NCBI GenBank assembly: GCA_016783885.1
Contig: JADHVR010000037.1
Span: 1 to 36,189 of the forward strand
DNA: 36,189 nucleotides
From: Bacteroidales bacterium
Lineage (GTDB): Bacteria; Bacteroidota; Bacteroidia; Bacteroidales; JAADJA01
Reading direction: 5' to 3'
The notes beneath the pieces were generated by a model. That model did no database searches. It was given only the letters and a program-made list of their open reading frames with translations, and was not told the origin of the DNA. This document shows, piece after piece, positions 17,444 to 26,042 of the stretch (positions are counted from its first letter, which is position 1; each line of letters begins with the position of its first letter). Position numbers and translations under genes: made by a program.

Positions 17444-18457
17444 TCAAATCATCTTAATATATTCTTCAATATTATTTATATTAGATTCACGAAATTGATT
17501 TACAAATTCTTTTTCTTTTGAATTTAAGAATTTGAAAGCTACAAATGGATAGAACTTAAAATGATCTCTAAAAACCAAAGATTCTTCTGCAATATTTTCT
17601 AAAAAATTATAATAATTCATCCAATGAAAAAATTTAGATCTTCTATGACTATCATGTGCATGCTTGCTAATTCCATTATAAAACAACACACTTAATTGAT
17701 CATTCGATAATGATGCTTCTAATATTGATAAATATTTTTTTCTTGTTTCATCATCATTGAAGTTTTGAAATGTTAACTTAAATAAATGATATACCATTCT
17801 GCAATAATGCCCGAGATATTGCCCATATTGACTAAATAAAAATTCATACTTCCATCTAAAATATTGCACTGGCTTATTTTTTTGTATTTCAATAATATTT
17901 TTTGTATCGTTAAGATAATGTGATCTAATAAACATATTAAAATCTCTCTTCTGATGAAATTCAATAAATTCCATTGCCTGAATAATTGCACTAAAAAAAT
18001 CTATCCCTTTAGCTTCAATTTCATAATTCAAATCATTAGGATCATCTGATAAATAAATGAAAGTATTAATACGATCAGATGCTTCATGTATTAAATTTAA
18101 AATATTAAAAAAAGTACTTTCGAATTGCTGAATTTTTAATGTTTTAAGCTGTGCATTCAGTGCTATCTGTGCTTTATCCTGGGCATCTGAAGATTTACTA
18201 AATTCTATCAATGTTTGCTTATATTCTTTTTTTTGAATTATCAATGTAAAAATTAATAGGATTACAGCTATTCCAGAAAAAATTGAAGTCATCATTCCAA
18301 AACTATCCCCAAATTGACCTCGTGATTCAAATTTGTCAATAAAAAGAAATAGTATTAAGGTATAAGCAATAATTAATATTAATAATACAATAATGCTTTT
18401 TTTGAAAATTTTAACTTCATTTAATCTGCCAAGGTCAAATTTACTTTTGTTTTTCAT
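17444..18457 (-). CDS. Membrane-anchored putative phage abortive-infection protein (putAbiC-like)
   Basis: The protein has 337 residues. Two N-terminal membrane helices at about 20-41 and 55-76 are separated by the short loop DKFESRGQFGDSFGMM. A coiled-coil region (77-112) and a cytosolic helical domain follow, with QFESTFFNIL at 111-120, GHYCRMVYHLFK and LSNDQLSVLFYNG. The order of helix, G-x-FGDSFG, helix, coiled coil and FExTFFNLL is that of the putAbiC family (Pfam PF16872), named from Lactococcus AbiC-like phage exclusion proteins. The molecular action of the family is not established. It starts 35 bp after the stop of the DUF488 gene, with AAAGGAAAAAG before its ATG, so the two form an operon. 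Base composition is distinctly AT-rich compared with cysS and kbl on either side, which suggests acquisition. Family call fairly sure; defence role inferred. Confidence 0.75.
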   Translation of the reverse strand: MKNKSKFDLGRLNEVKIFKKSIIVLLILIIAYTLILFLFIDKFESRGQFGDSFGMMTSIFSGIAVILLIFTLIIQKKEYKQTLIEFSKSSDAQDKAQIALNAQLKTLKIQQFESTFFNILNLIHEASDRINTFIYLSDDPNDLNYEIEAKGIDFFSAIIQAMEFIEFHQKRDFNMFIRSHYLNDTKNIIEIQKNKPVQYFRWKYEFLFSQYGQYLGHYCRMVYHLFKLTFQNFNDDETRKKYLSILEASLSNDQLSVLFYNGISKHAHDSHRRSKFFHWMNYYNFLENIAEESLVFRDHFKFYPFVAFKFLNSKEKEFVNQFRESNINNIEEYIKMI

Positions 18458-18492
18458 CTTTTTCCTTTAATAAGAATTTTGCTTTTTGCCAT

Positions 18493-19374
18493 CTAAAGGT
18501 GTAATAATGGAATATTTTTATCGAAACCATGAACTGCATTTGCAACTCTTGTTCTATGACATTTTTTTGGCAAGGCTTCAAAACAAGTTAATGCCACCCT
18601 GCAATAATTATTTAACAGATCCGAAATAAACTTCAATGCTTTTTGTTGATTCGGAATTACAGATTGCTCGTACTCAGCAAATAAATCATCATAATCACTT
18701 TGAGAATTCAGGTTTCTTCTTTTTTCAGAAATAATGCCAAGTTCAGGTAAGTGATAATATCTAATATTCACAGATTCACATGCATTTTGTAATGTCTTTT
18801 TCGAAAATCCGTATTTTCTGCTCAACGGATTTTTCCTGACATCGCATAAAACATTCACATTCTTCTGAATTAGAATATTTAAATACGATTCTAAACTTTT
18901 TCCTTCGTAGCCAATCGTAAATAATTTAATTTTTTCGTCTTTTGGTTTGAATTTTTGAATTACTTCCAATTCATCTTTGGATAAATATTTTGTGGCAATT
19001 TCACTATTGATTGCATAATAGGGATAGTGCAGATAAACATATCTTATCAATTCATTAGTTGTAAAATTGGAAAATCTTAATTTAAGTTGCTGTAGTTGTT
19101 TTCTGTCAGATTCATTTAACGTGCTAATAAAATTCTCACTTCCAATTTTTAATGACCAACCGGTCGAATTTTCTAAATAACCTTCTTTTATAAGGCTTTT
19201 CTTATCAGCCGATGCCTGAAAAGAAAAACAACCAAATTTATAGGGAACAAAATCGAATCTTCTTTTTGTCTGTTTTACAGAGAAAATAAATAATAGCTTT
19301 TGAAAATCAGTCGTGCTTAGTTCCCCTCCGAACAATTCTGTAATTGCCAACAATATCTTTTTTCTGTAAAACAT
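18493..19374 (-). CDS. Two-domain protein: Panacea-like N-terminus fused to DUF488
   Basis: The ATG at 19374 gives 293 residues; a TTG two codons upstream is less likely. Residues 1-130 look like an SocA/Panacea-type (DUF4065-like) domain: KILLAITELFGGELSTTDFQKLLF, then VPYKFGCFSF and a helix ending KEGYL, then NELIRYVYLHYPYY. From about 150 comes a DUF488 domain (PF04343): LFTIGYEGKSLESYL, CDVRKNPLSRKYGFSK (DVR at 178-180), and C264 with CHR at 272-274. DUF488 is a conserved cysteine-containing domain of unknown reaction. Panacea domains act as antitoxins in several toxin-antitoxin systems. Whether the N-terminus really is Panacea is a judgement by eye. It is the first gene of a two-gene operon with the putAbiC-like gene, sealed off from kbl by the terminator at 19447. 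A defence or toxin-antitoxin role is inferred from this pairing. Confidence 0.78.
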   Translation of the reverse strand: MFYRKKILLAITELFGGELSTTDFQKLLFIFSVKQTKRRFDFVPYKFGCFSFQASADKKSLIKEGYLENSTGWSLKIGSENFISTLNESDRKQLQQLKLRFSNFTTNELIRYVYLHYPYYAINSEIATKYLSKDELEVIQKFKPKDEKIKLFTIGYEGKSLESYLNILIQKNVNVLCDVRKNPLSRKYGFSKKTLQNACESVNIRYYHLPELGIISEKRRNLNSQSDYDDLFAEYEQSVIPNQQKALKFISDLLNNYCRVALTCFEALPKKCHRTRVANAVHGFDKNIPLLHL

Positions 19375-19446
19375 TACCAAACTTAGTATTTAGAAATACA
19401 AATTTAATATATTTATAAATAATAAAACGTTTAATCTTCATATTAA

Positions 19447-19479
19447 AAAAGCCTGATACAATAGTTGCATCAGGCTTTT
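19447..19479 (-). terminator. Rho-independent terminator of kbl
   Basis: AAAAGCCTGATACAA (19447-19461) pairs with TTGCATCAGGCTTTT (19465-19479) at 14 of 15 positions around a 3-base loop. On the minus strand the stem runs into six T residues, 18 bp after the kbl stop. The A-run on the other side makes it potentially bidirectional. It separates kbl from the DUF488 gene. Confidence 0.88.
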
Positions 19480-19497
19480 CATTAAAATCAATATAAT

Positions 19498-20739
19498 TTA
19501 TTTTATCATACCCAGCTCTTTACCAACCTTAATAAAGGCATCAATAGCTTTATCAAGATGATGTTGTTCATGTCCTGCCGAAATCTGAACTCTGATTCTG
19601 TCTTTACCTCTTGGCACAACAGGGAATGAAAAAGCAATTACATAAATTCCTTCGTCGAGCATTTTATCGGCAAACTCAACAGCCAGCTTTGCCGACTCAG
19701 GATATTTACCAAACATAATCGGCACAATAGGATGGTCGCCGGGGATAATATCAAATCCTGCAGCAGTCATTTTTTCACGGAAGTATTTGGTGTTATTTTC
19801 CAGCTTATCGCGTAACTCGGTGGATGAAGAAAGCAAATCTATTACTTTTATTGAAGCCCCCACAACAGCGGGTGCAACTGTGTTTGAAAACAAATACGGA
19901 CGGGCTTTATTACGCATCCAGTCAACAATTTCTTTTCTGCCGGAAATACATCCGCCGGAAGCACCTCCAAGGGCTTTACCGAAAGTAGTAGTTATAATAT
20001 CAATGCGACCCATTACATCGCGATATTCATGAGTTCCTCTACCTGTTTTTCCCATAAATCCGGTTGAGTGACTGTCGTCAACTATTACCATGGCATCATA
20101 TTTTTCAGCCAAGTCGCAAATTTCTTTCAGCCTGGCAATATCTCCGTCCATGCTGAATACACCATCGGTAGCTATCATCCTGAACCGGCAACTCTGTGCT
20201 TCTTTCAGGCATCTTTCCAAACCTTTGCCTTTTTTACCGGTTGAAGGATCTTCTTCTTCCACATCACGCATATCACTATGATTATAAATCCAGCGCTGGG
20301 CTTTACATAAACGAATTCCATCGATAATTGAGGCATGGTTCAGTGCATCTGTAATAATAGCATCTTCCTTTCCCAACAAAGGTTCAAAGACCGCTGCGTT
20401 GGCATCGAAGCAGGAGGAGAACAGAATGGTATCTTCCATACCAAGGAAATCCGAAACTTTTCTTTCCAGTTCCTTATGAATATCCTGTGTGCCGCAGATA
20501 AAACGAACAGAAGAAAGTCCATATCCCCTGTGATCGATTTCACTATGGGCAGCTTTAATTAAATCGGGATGTGAAGAAAGTCCCAGATAATTATTAGCAC
20601 AAAAATTCAGACAAGATTTGCCTTTTACTACAATCTCGGCGCCTTGCTCGCTTTCGATGATCCTTTCATGTTTGTATAAACCGGCATCTTCAATATTTAC
20701 CAGTTCTTTTTGCAGATAATCTTTTATTTTACCGTACAT
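19498..20739 (-). CDS. kbl: Glycine C-acetyltransferase (2-amino-3-ketobutyrate CoA ligase)
   Basis: A PLP-dependent alpha-oxoamine synthase of 413 residues. The cofactor Lys lies at about 255 in [13 protein letters not shown], with the ring-binding Asp/His in VDDSHSTGF (about 220-228) and [10 protein letters not shown] before it. It cleaves 2-amino-3-oxobutyrate with CoA to glycine and acetyl-CoA. The divergent neighbour at 21016 encodes the threonine dehydrogenase that makes its substrate, which decides between this and other family members such as BioF, HemA or SPT. The protein is about 15 residues longer than the E. coli enzyme because of a charged insertion around 158-173 ([15 protein letters not shown]). 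It ends just before a strong terminator. Confidence 0.95.
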   Translation of the reverse strand: MYGKIKDYLQKELVNIEDAGLYKHERIIESEQGAEIVVKGKSCLNFCANNYLGLSSHPDLIKAAHSEIDHRGYGLSSVRFICGTQDIHKELERKVSDFLGMEDTILFSSCFDANAAVFEPLLGKEDAIITDALNHASIIDGIRLCKAQRWIYNHSDMRDVEEEDPSTGKKGKGLERCLKEAQSCRFRMIATDGVFSMDGDIARLKEICDLAEKYDAMVIVDDSHSTGFMGKTGRGTHEYRDVMGRIDIITTTFGKALGGASGGCISGRKEIVDWMRNKARPYLFSNTVAPAVVGASIKVIDLLSSSTELRDKLENNTKYFREKMTAAGFDIIPGDHPIVPIMFGKYPESAKLAVEFADKMLDEGIYVIAFSFPVVPRGKDRIRVQISAGHEQHHLDKAIDAFIKVGKELGMIK

Positions 20740-20847
20740 GTTTTTATGTTTTAAGTTATTATTGATTTATTATTTTGATAGATTTTAATACTTCCATATA
20801 AATTGTAAATAGGTATATAAGATATAAGGTGTATAAGCATTTAAGTT

Positions 20848-20869
20848 TATAAGGAAATATTCCCTTATA
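20848..20869. promoter_or_regulatory. Inverted repeat in the kbl-tdh divergent region
   Basis: TATAAGG (20848-20854) and CCTTATA (20863-20869) flank an 8-base centre in the 276-bp gap between the two divergent genes. The surrounding bases are a run of related TATAAGG/TATAAGC words (about 20816-20870). It could be an operator shared by both genes, but the AT-rich context makes chance dyads common. Confidence 0.3.
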
Positions 20870-20946
20870 TACTTATTTCCCTATTCCACATCTTCCTAAT
20901 TTATTTTTAAACTGATTATAAATAAGGCATATAAGCTTTATTTCAT

Positions 20947-20975
20947 TTTGCAGTTAGCAAAAATATATATTTTTG
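20947..20975 (+). promoter_or_regulatory. Bacteroidota-type promoter of tdh
   Basis: TTTG at 20947-20950 and TATTTTTG at 20968-20975 match the -33 TTTG and -7 TAnnTTTG consensus elements with a 17-bp gap, close to the usual spacing. The start codon is 40 bp downstream of the -7 box. This is the best-formed promoter seen in the window. Confidence 0.62.
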
Positions 20976-21015
20976 CCACAAAATTGTTAATTAATAAACA
21001 CTAAATTTTTAAACG

Positions 21016-21969
21016 ATGAAAAACATACTGATAATTGGCTCTGTAGGGCAGATAGGCTCTGAACTGACAATGGAATTAAGAAGAAAATACGGAAGCGAGC
21101 ATGTTATTGCAGGATTCCGTAAAACTCAACCTTCGGAAGAACTGGCAAATTCAGGTCCGCTTGAAAGAGTTGATGCTACTGATGTTGAAAGGTTAAACGA
21201 GGTAGTTAAGAAATATAATATTGATACGATTTATAACCTGGCAGCCCTGCTTTCTGCCGTAGCTGAAGAAAAACCACAGGCAGCATGGAATGTTGGTGTA
21301 AATGGAGTATTCAACGTGTTGGAAGTAGCAAGAGAACATAATTGCGCTGTTTTCTTCCCAAGCTCTATCGGAGCATTTGGTCCTACTACACCCCTGGATA
21401 ATACACCCCAGGATACAATTCAACGACCAAATACCATGTATGGCGTTACTAAAGTAGCCGGTGAATTATTGAGTGATTATTATCACAAACGTTTCGGAGT
21501 TGATACAAGGGGATTACGTTATCCCGGGATTATCTCCAGTGTAACATTGCCAGGTGGCGGTACAACGGATTATGCAGTAGAAATATTCTATGAAGCCATT
21601 AAGCATAAAAAATATACTTGTCCGTTAAAAGCCGGGACATTCCTCGATATGATGTATATGCCCGATGCTTTAGATGCTGCCATTGACTTGATGGAAGCCG
21701 ATCCGTCAAAATTTAAGCACAGGAATGCTTTTAATGTAACGGCAATGAGCTTTGACCCGGAGATTATTGCAGCCGAAATCAAAAAACATATCCCTGAATT
21801 TGAATTGAGTTATGATAACGATCCGATGAAACAAGCTATCGCAGAAACCTGGCCAAATAAAATGGACGATTCGTGCGCACGTGAAGAATGGGGCTGGAGT
21901 CCGAAATATGTGTTAGCTGAAATGACAAAGGATATGCTGGAAAAAATTGCTGTTAAGCTGAATAAATAA
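21016..21969 (+). CDS. L-threonine 3-dehydrogenase, short-chain (epimerase-like) type
   Basis: The protein has 317 residues and an extended SDR fold. The NAD-binding loop is GSVGQIGS at 8-15, and the catalytic Tyr and Lys are Tyr142 and Lys146 in MYGVTK, with Ser116/117 in FFPSSIGAFGP. GLRYPGIIS and the C-terminal REEWGWSP segment are typical of the SDR-type threonine dehydrogenases known from Flavobacterium and trypanosomes, not the zinc-dependent E. coli type. It oxidises L-threonine to 2-amino-3-oxobutyrate with NAD+, which kbl, divergent at 20739, splits with CoA. The pair makes a complete threonine-to-glycine route. It could be annotated generically as an NAD-dependent epimerase; the kbl context argues for threonine. 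Confidence 0.9.
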   Translation: MKNILIIGSVGQIGSELTMELRRKYGSEHVIAGFRKTQPSEELANSGPLERVDATDVERLNEVVKKYNIDTIYNLAALLSAVAEEKPQAAWNVGVNGVFNVLEVAREHNCAVFFPSSIGAFGPTTPLDNTPQDTIQRPNTMYGVTKVAGELLSDYYHKRFGVDTRGLRYPGIISSVTLPGGGTTDYAVEIFYEAIKHKKYTCPLKAGTFLDMMYMPDALDAAIDLMEADPSKFKHRNAFNVTAMSFDPEIIAAEIKKHIPEFELSYDNDPMKQAIAETWPNKMDDSCAREEWGWSPKYVLAEMTKDMLEKIAVKLNK

Positions 21970-22088
21970 TAAATAGGTTGAGGCTGAAGGGAAAAAAGAA
22001 AAGAGACTGTCTTAAAAATGTCATTTCGAACCCCAAAAAATGAAACATTTTTTAAATTCGGATTGGATTTTGATATCAAAATCCGAAT

Positions 22089-23120
22089 TTAATTCATTTT
22101 TTGCAAATCATCAATTCGGTTCAAACCATCAATGGCTTTCTCATAATTAGCGGTTATCTCAAGCGTTTTTTTGTAATCACTTTTCGAATTCTGCACCTCT
22201 CCCAACAGCTCATAACTAAATCCCCTATTGTAATAAGCATCGGCATATTTGGGGTTGATCTCAATTACTTTTGTGAAATATTCAATGGCTTGTTCAAATT
22301 CCTTTAGATATACCAAATTGATATAACCGATGTTATATAATGCAAAATAAAACTCCGGATTATTGACCAAAATTGTATTGTATATTTGGATGGCTTTATC
22401 ATATTCTCCGGTTTCCTGGTAAAACATAGCAAGGTAATAACTCACTTCCGTATTGGATGGTTCGATATTTAAGGCATTATTGAAATAATCTATGGCAAGT
22501 TTATTTTTCTTGTCGGCATATAGCATCCCAAGCTGCAAATGTGAATCAAAATATTCCTGATCAACATCAATTGCTTTTTGAAAATTCCGGATTCCCCGAA
22601 TGGTATCCCCGTTTTCAAGCATAATAACTCCGCGCAGGAAATATCCCTTCGATTCCAGTTCATCTGTTTTTAATGCTTTGTCAATGTAGTTCAACGCCTT
22701 GTCATAGTCCCTGAAAATAATACTGATCTCAGCTAATTTTAATAAAGCATTTACGTTTTTCGAATCCAGTTCAATGGCTTTATCGAGCGCTTCAACAGTA
22801 ATTTGTAACTTACCCATACCGAGATAAATATCGGATAATGTAACATAATAGTCTGAATATGTTGAATCGATTGCCAAAGCTCTCCCTATATCCTTCAAAG
22901 CCTCATTATAATCCTCATTATCGGTATAAAATTTTGCCCGGTCATGATACAGATCACTATTTTCAGGATCATTACTGATATTCCTGTTCAATTCATCAAG
23001 TCTGGCTAAGGCAGTATCATTTACTTTCTGACTATCTTTAGTTTGCTTATTATCTCCACAACTTATAATAGCTACTAAAAGAATTAAAATCATCAAAAAC
23101 TTAATACCGGTTTTTTTCAT
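22089..23120 (-). CDS. TPR-repeat lipoprotein
   Basis: The protein has 343 residues. A lipoprotein signal ends in AIISC with the acylated Cys at 21. From about residue 55 to 335 there are eight or so tetratricopeptide repeats, for example a unit ending DIGRALAIDSTYSDYY and another AIEYFTKVIEINPKYADAYYNRG. TPR superhelices bind other proteins, so a scaffold role at the membrane is likely, but no partner is indicated. It starts 86 bp after recA on the same strand, with a hairpin between them that may limit read-through. The specific function is not recognised. Confidence 0.88.
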   Translation of the reverse strand: MKKTGIKFLMILILLVAIISCGDNKQTKDSQKVNDTALARLDELNRNISNDPENSDLYHDRAKFYTDNEDYNEALKDIGRALAIDSTYSDYYVTLSDIYLGMGKLQITVEALDKAIELDSKNVNALLKLAEISIIFRDYDKALNYIDKALKTDELESKGYFLRGVIMLENGDTIRGIRNFQKAIDVDQEYFDSHLQLGMLYADKKNKLAIDYFNNALNIEPSNTEVSYYLAMFYQETGEYDKAIQIYNTILVNNPEFYFALYNIGYINLVYLKEFEQAIEYFTKVIEINPKYADAYYNRGFSYELLGEVQNSKSDYKKTLEITANYEKAIDGLNRIDDLQKMN

Positions 23121-23143
23121 CTGATATTGATTTATAAAAAGAA

Positions 23144-23170
23144 ATAACGTTCATATTGCATGAACGCTAT
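23144..23170 (-). terminator. Hairpin between recA and the TPR lipoprotein gene
   Basis: ATAACGTTCAT (23144-23154) pairs with ATGAACGCTAT (23160-23170) at 10 of 11 positions around a 5-base loop. On the minus strand it is followed by a T-rich run (TTTCTTTTTAT), which fits a factor-independent terminator or attenuator after recA. Confidence 0.55.
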
Positions 23171-23206
23171 TCCCGAAATATTATTTAATTCTTATGAACT
23201 CTTAGT

Positions 23207-24217
23207 TTATGTTTTAGCAATTTTTTCTCTGACCAACCCTTCAAGCTCTTCGGCAAGTTCAGGATTATCCGCCAAAAGATTTTTAACTGCATCACGACCC
23301 TGACCTAACTTTGTATCCTCATAGCTATACCATGACCCGCTTTTTTTCAGTAATCCCAAATCTACTCCCATATCAATTATTTCACCCATTTTTGATAATC
23401 CTTTACCGTAAATAATATCAAATTCGGCAGTTTGGAAAGGTGGTGCAACTTTATTTTTCACAACTTTAACCCTGGCTCGGTTGCCAATTACTTTTTCACC
23501 ATCTTTTATCTGTCCAATCCTTCTGATGTCTAACCGAACAGTAGCATAAAACTTCAAAGCATTTCCACCTGTTGTTGTTTCCGGATTACCAAACATTACT
23601 CCTATTTTCTCTCTGAGTTGATTAATAAAAACGCAGCAGGTTCCGCTTTTACTTATTACAGCGGTTAGCTTTCTTAATGCCTGTGACATCAGTCGTGCCT
23701 GAAGTCCCATTTTAGAATCCCCCATTTCACCTTCTATTTCGCTTCTTGGTGTAAGTGCAGCAACAGAATCTATTACAATAATGTCTATTGCTCCTGACCT
23801 TATCAGGTTCTCGGTAATTTCAAGCGCCTGTTCTCCATTGTCGGGCTGGGAAACTAAAAGGTTCTCGGTATCCACTCCCAGATTTTGCGCATAAAAACGG
23901 TCAAAAGCGTGCTCTGCATCAATAAAAGCAGCTATCCCACCCGCTTTTTGTGCTTCTGCAATGGCATGAATGGCTAAGGAGGTTTTTCCTGATGCCTCCG
24001 GTCCATATATTTCAATAACCCTTCCCTTTGGCAGTCCCCCAACTCCTAAAGCCGCATCCAATCCAATAGAGCCGGTGGAAATGGCAGGAATGCTTTCAAC
24101 AGGAGAGTCTCCTAATTTCATAATAGTACCCTTGCCGTACGAGCGTTCAATCTTGTCAAGGGTAAGCTGTAATGCTTTAAGTTTTTCTTTGTTTAAATCC
24201 TGGTTTTCTTTTGCCAT
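23207..24217 (-). CDS. recA: Recombinase RecA
   Basis: The protein has 336 residues. The Walker A motif is GPEASGKT at 72-79 (the usual Ser is Ala here, a common variant). Other RecA landmarks are [15 protein letters not shown], the Walker B region [12 protein letters not shown], the L1 loop [21 protein letters not shown] and the L2 loop [15 protein letters not shown]. RecA coats single-stranded DNA, drives strand exchange and triggers LexA-type autocleavage. The C-terminal acidic tail is short. No clear LexA-type operator was spotted upstream; the likely promoter has a -7 box at 24277. Confidence 0.98.
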   Translation of the reverse strand: MAKENQDLNKEKLKALQLTLDKIERSYGKGTIMKLGDSPVESIPAISTGSIGLDAALGVGGLPKGRVIEIYGPEASGKTSLAIHAIAEAQKAGGIAAFIDAEHAFDRFYAQNLGVDTENLLVSQPDNGEQALEITENLIRSGAIDIIVIDSVAALTPRSEIEGEMGDSKMGLQARLMSQALRKLTAVISKSGTCCVFINQLREKIGVMFGNPETTTGGNALKFYATVRLDIRRIGQIKDGEKVIGNRARVKVVKNKVAPPFQTAEFDIIYGKGLSKMGEIIDMGVDLGLLKKSGSWYSYEDTKLGQGRDAVKNLLADNPELAEELEGLVREKIAKT

Positions 24218-24276
24218 AATAAAATCTTTATTAAACTATAAATTATTTTCTTTTTATTCAGGTTTTGATGTTTACG

Positions 24277-24284
24277 CAAAAGTA
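24277..24284 (-). promoter_or_regulatory. Bacteroidota-type -7 box upstream of recA
   Basis: On the minus strand the bases read TACTTTTG, an exact TAnnTTTG match, 59 bp before the recA ATG. A TTTA about 21 bp further upstream could serve as the -33 element. This allows recA to be transcribed separately from nth. Confidence 0.5.
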
Positions 24285-24346
24285 CTTAATTTTTACCTTG
24301 CCGTATAAAGAAGGAATAAATAATTATTAACAATTAAATTCTGCAT

Positions 24347-24985
24347 TCAATTTTTCTCAGCATAATACATACAAAACTTTTTTAAACCGCACTCATCACA
24401 TTTTGGTTTGCGCGCCCGGCATACATACCTTCCGTGCAATAACAGCCAATGGTGCGCTATGGGAATTTTTCCCTCCGGAATATACTTTACTAATTGTTTC
24501 TCTGTTTTCAATGGCGTTTTGGAATTAATGGTCAAGCCAATTCTTGCTGAAACCCTGAAAACATGAGTATCTACGGCTAGCACAGGTTTATTAAAAACAA
24601 CCGAAGCGATTACATTTGCTGTTTTTCTGCCAACACCCGGTAATTTCTGCAACTCATTAATATCTGATGGAACTATACCATTGAATTTTTCAACAAGCAC
24701 CTTTGCCATACCGATAAGGTTCTTCGTTTTATTATTTGGATAAGAACAGCTTTTAATGATCTCGTAAACATCTTCAGGCTGAGCATCGGCAAGGGTTTTC
24801 TCATCAGGAAAAGACTTTAATAACGCAGGAGTAATTTTATTTACCCGTACATCGGTACATTGAGCAGATAAAATAGTAGCTACAATTAATTCATAAGGTG
24901 TTTTGTATTTTAACTCCGTTTCAGCAACCGGTTTATGAGTTTCAAAATACTCAATAACTTTTTTAAACCTTTCTTCCTTTCTCAA
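24347..24985 (-). CDS. nth: Endonuclease III (DNA glycosylase/AP lyase)
   Basis: The protein has 212 residues, the same size as E. coli Nth. The helix-hairpin-helix LPGVGRKTAN carries the catalytic Lys121, and VDTHV the catalytic Asp139. Four cysteines at 189, 196, 199 and 205 (C-x6-C-x2-C-x5-C) hold the 4Fe-4S cluster. It removes oxidised pyrimidines and nicks the backbone in base excision repair. The start is TTG at 24985: the upstream frame closes at the stop of the preceding small gene (25004), no ATG is available, and the N-terminus aligns with the family at this point. It lies 18 bp after the small gene, so it probably belongs to the sigma factor operon. Confidence 0.96.
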   Translation of the reverse strand: MRKEERFKKVIEYFETHKPVAETELKYKTPYELIVATILSAQCTDVRVNKITPALLKSFPDEKTLADAQPEDVYEIIKSCSYPNNKTKNLIGMAKVLVEKFNGIVPSDINELQKLPGVGRKTANVIASVVFNKPVLAVDTHVFRVSARIGLTINSKTPLKTEKQLVKYIPEGKIPIAHHWLLLHGRYVCRARKPKCDECGLKKFCMYYAEKN

Positions 24986-25003
24986 TTTTAAAATGTAACT
25001 TTT

Positions 25004-25270
25004 TTAATTCATTAGGAGGTTGAAATTACCTGCCCTCCTTGTTTTGAAAATAGAAAGCGCTCTTGAGTAACTCATTATGTTACTTAAAATTCTCTTATTG
25101 GGTGAAATTAATGAACTATCAATGCAATACTTAATACCGATTATACTTTTATATTCATCCCTCAATTGTTGGTTAGTTTGCATTGTTTTAAATAATTTTT
25201 GTTTTTCAGGTTCTTTTGTTTCATTGTAAGCAAAGAGAATTAAATCATTAAGGGTAAAGGAACTTTTCAT
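25004..25270 (-). CDS. Small conserved-type protein downstream of ECF sigma factor (possible anti-sigma-like partner)
   Basis: The ATG at 25270 gives 88 residues; a TTG two codons earlier is less likely. The sequence has a helical N-terminal part (LNDLILFAYNETKEPEKQKLF) and a C-terminal tail with NIMSYSRAL. There is no membrane helix and no zinc His/Cys set. Its pattern, an acidic helix mentioning few residues of the ZAS type but preceding nth and following a sigma factor, recalls small companion proteins of Bacteroidota sigma factors. Regulation of the sigma factor by binding is an inference from position alone. It is 171 bp after the sigma gene and 18 bp before nth. Confidence 0.7.
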   Translation of the reverse strand: MKSSFTLNDLILFAYNETKEPEKQKLFKTMQTNQQLRDEYKSIIGIKYCIDSSLISPNKRILSNIMSYSRALSIFKTRRAGNFNLLMN

Positions 25271-25447
25271 ACGCAATTAAATAAATCTATAAATAATTTA
25301 CAAACTACCTAACGAAAAAATTCCAGAGAATATTTTATTAAAAGAAAAAGAAAAATTTTCTAGTGGATATTAATGTTCCCGGTTATTGAGAACATTCCTC
25401 TAAAATAAAGGAAAAAACAAAATGAATTATATGAAATTATTTTTAAA

Positions 25448-26038
25448 TCAATGCGTAAGCACAATATTCTTCTCCGCTATAAACTTGCGCAGATTTATCA
25501 GGGCATACCGCATCCTTCCTAAAGCAGTATTTATACTGACATTTGTTACTTCGGCTATATCTTTAAAACTCATCTCGGCGTAATGCCGCATGTACAAAAC
25601 TTCTCTTTGTTCATTGGGCAAAAGTTCTATGAGATTTCTGACATCTTTGTGTATCTGCTCTGTAATCATCCTGTCTTCAATTGATTCATCCATTATGTTG
25701 AGCGTATCAAAGATGTTAAAGTCTTCATTTTTGCTGTTATCAATAACAGGTATCCGGTTCGATTTCCTGAAATGATCAATTATCAAATTATGAGCAATCC
25801 TCATCACCCATTGCAAAAACTTACCTTCTTCATTGTAAGACCCTGCCCTGATGGTATTTATAACTTTGATAAATGTATCCTGGAACAAATCATCTGCTAA
25901 TTCCTTTTTCTTGACGATCATAAGGATATAAGCATATATACGATTTTGATGACGGCTGATAAGAATTTCAAGGCTGGCGTGATTACCTTGTAAATATCTA
26001 CCTATTAGCTCTTTGTCGCTTAACATCTGAGCTTTCAT
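25448..26038 (-). CDS. ECF-type RNA polymerase sigma factor
   Basis: The protein has 196 residues with region 2 at about 22-90 (DLFQDTFIKVI for core binding, WVMRIAHNLIIDHFRK for -10 recognition) and region 4 at about 130-185 (LLPNEQREVLYMRHYAEMSFKDIAEV, then a recognition helix in SINTALGRMRYAL). No region 3 is present, so it is group 4 (ECF). Its regulon and signal are unknown. The next genes on the strand are an 88-residue protein and nth, which suggests a link to oxidative or DNA damage, but this is inference. An unusually strong Shine-Dalgarno precedes the ATG. It is divergent from uvrA with 187 bp between them. Confidence 0.95.
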   Translation of the reverse strand: MKAQMLSDKELIGRYLQGNHASLEILISRHQNRIYAYILMIVKKKELADDLFQDTFIKVINTIRAGSYNEEGKFLQWVMRIAHNLIIDHFRKSNRIPVIDNSKNEDFNIFDTLNIMDESIEDRMITEQIHKDVRNLIELLPNEQREVLYMRHYAEMSFKDIAEVTNVSINTALGRMRYALINLRKFIAEKNIVLTH

Positions 26039-26042
26039 ACGT

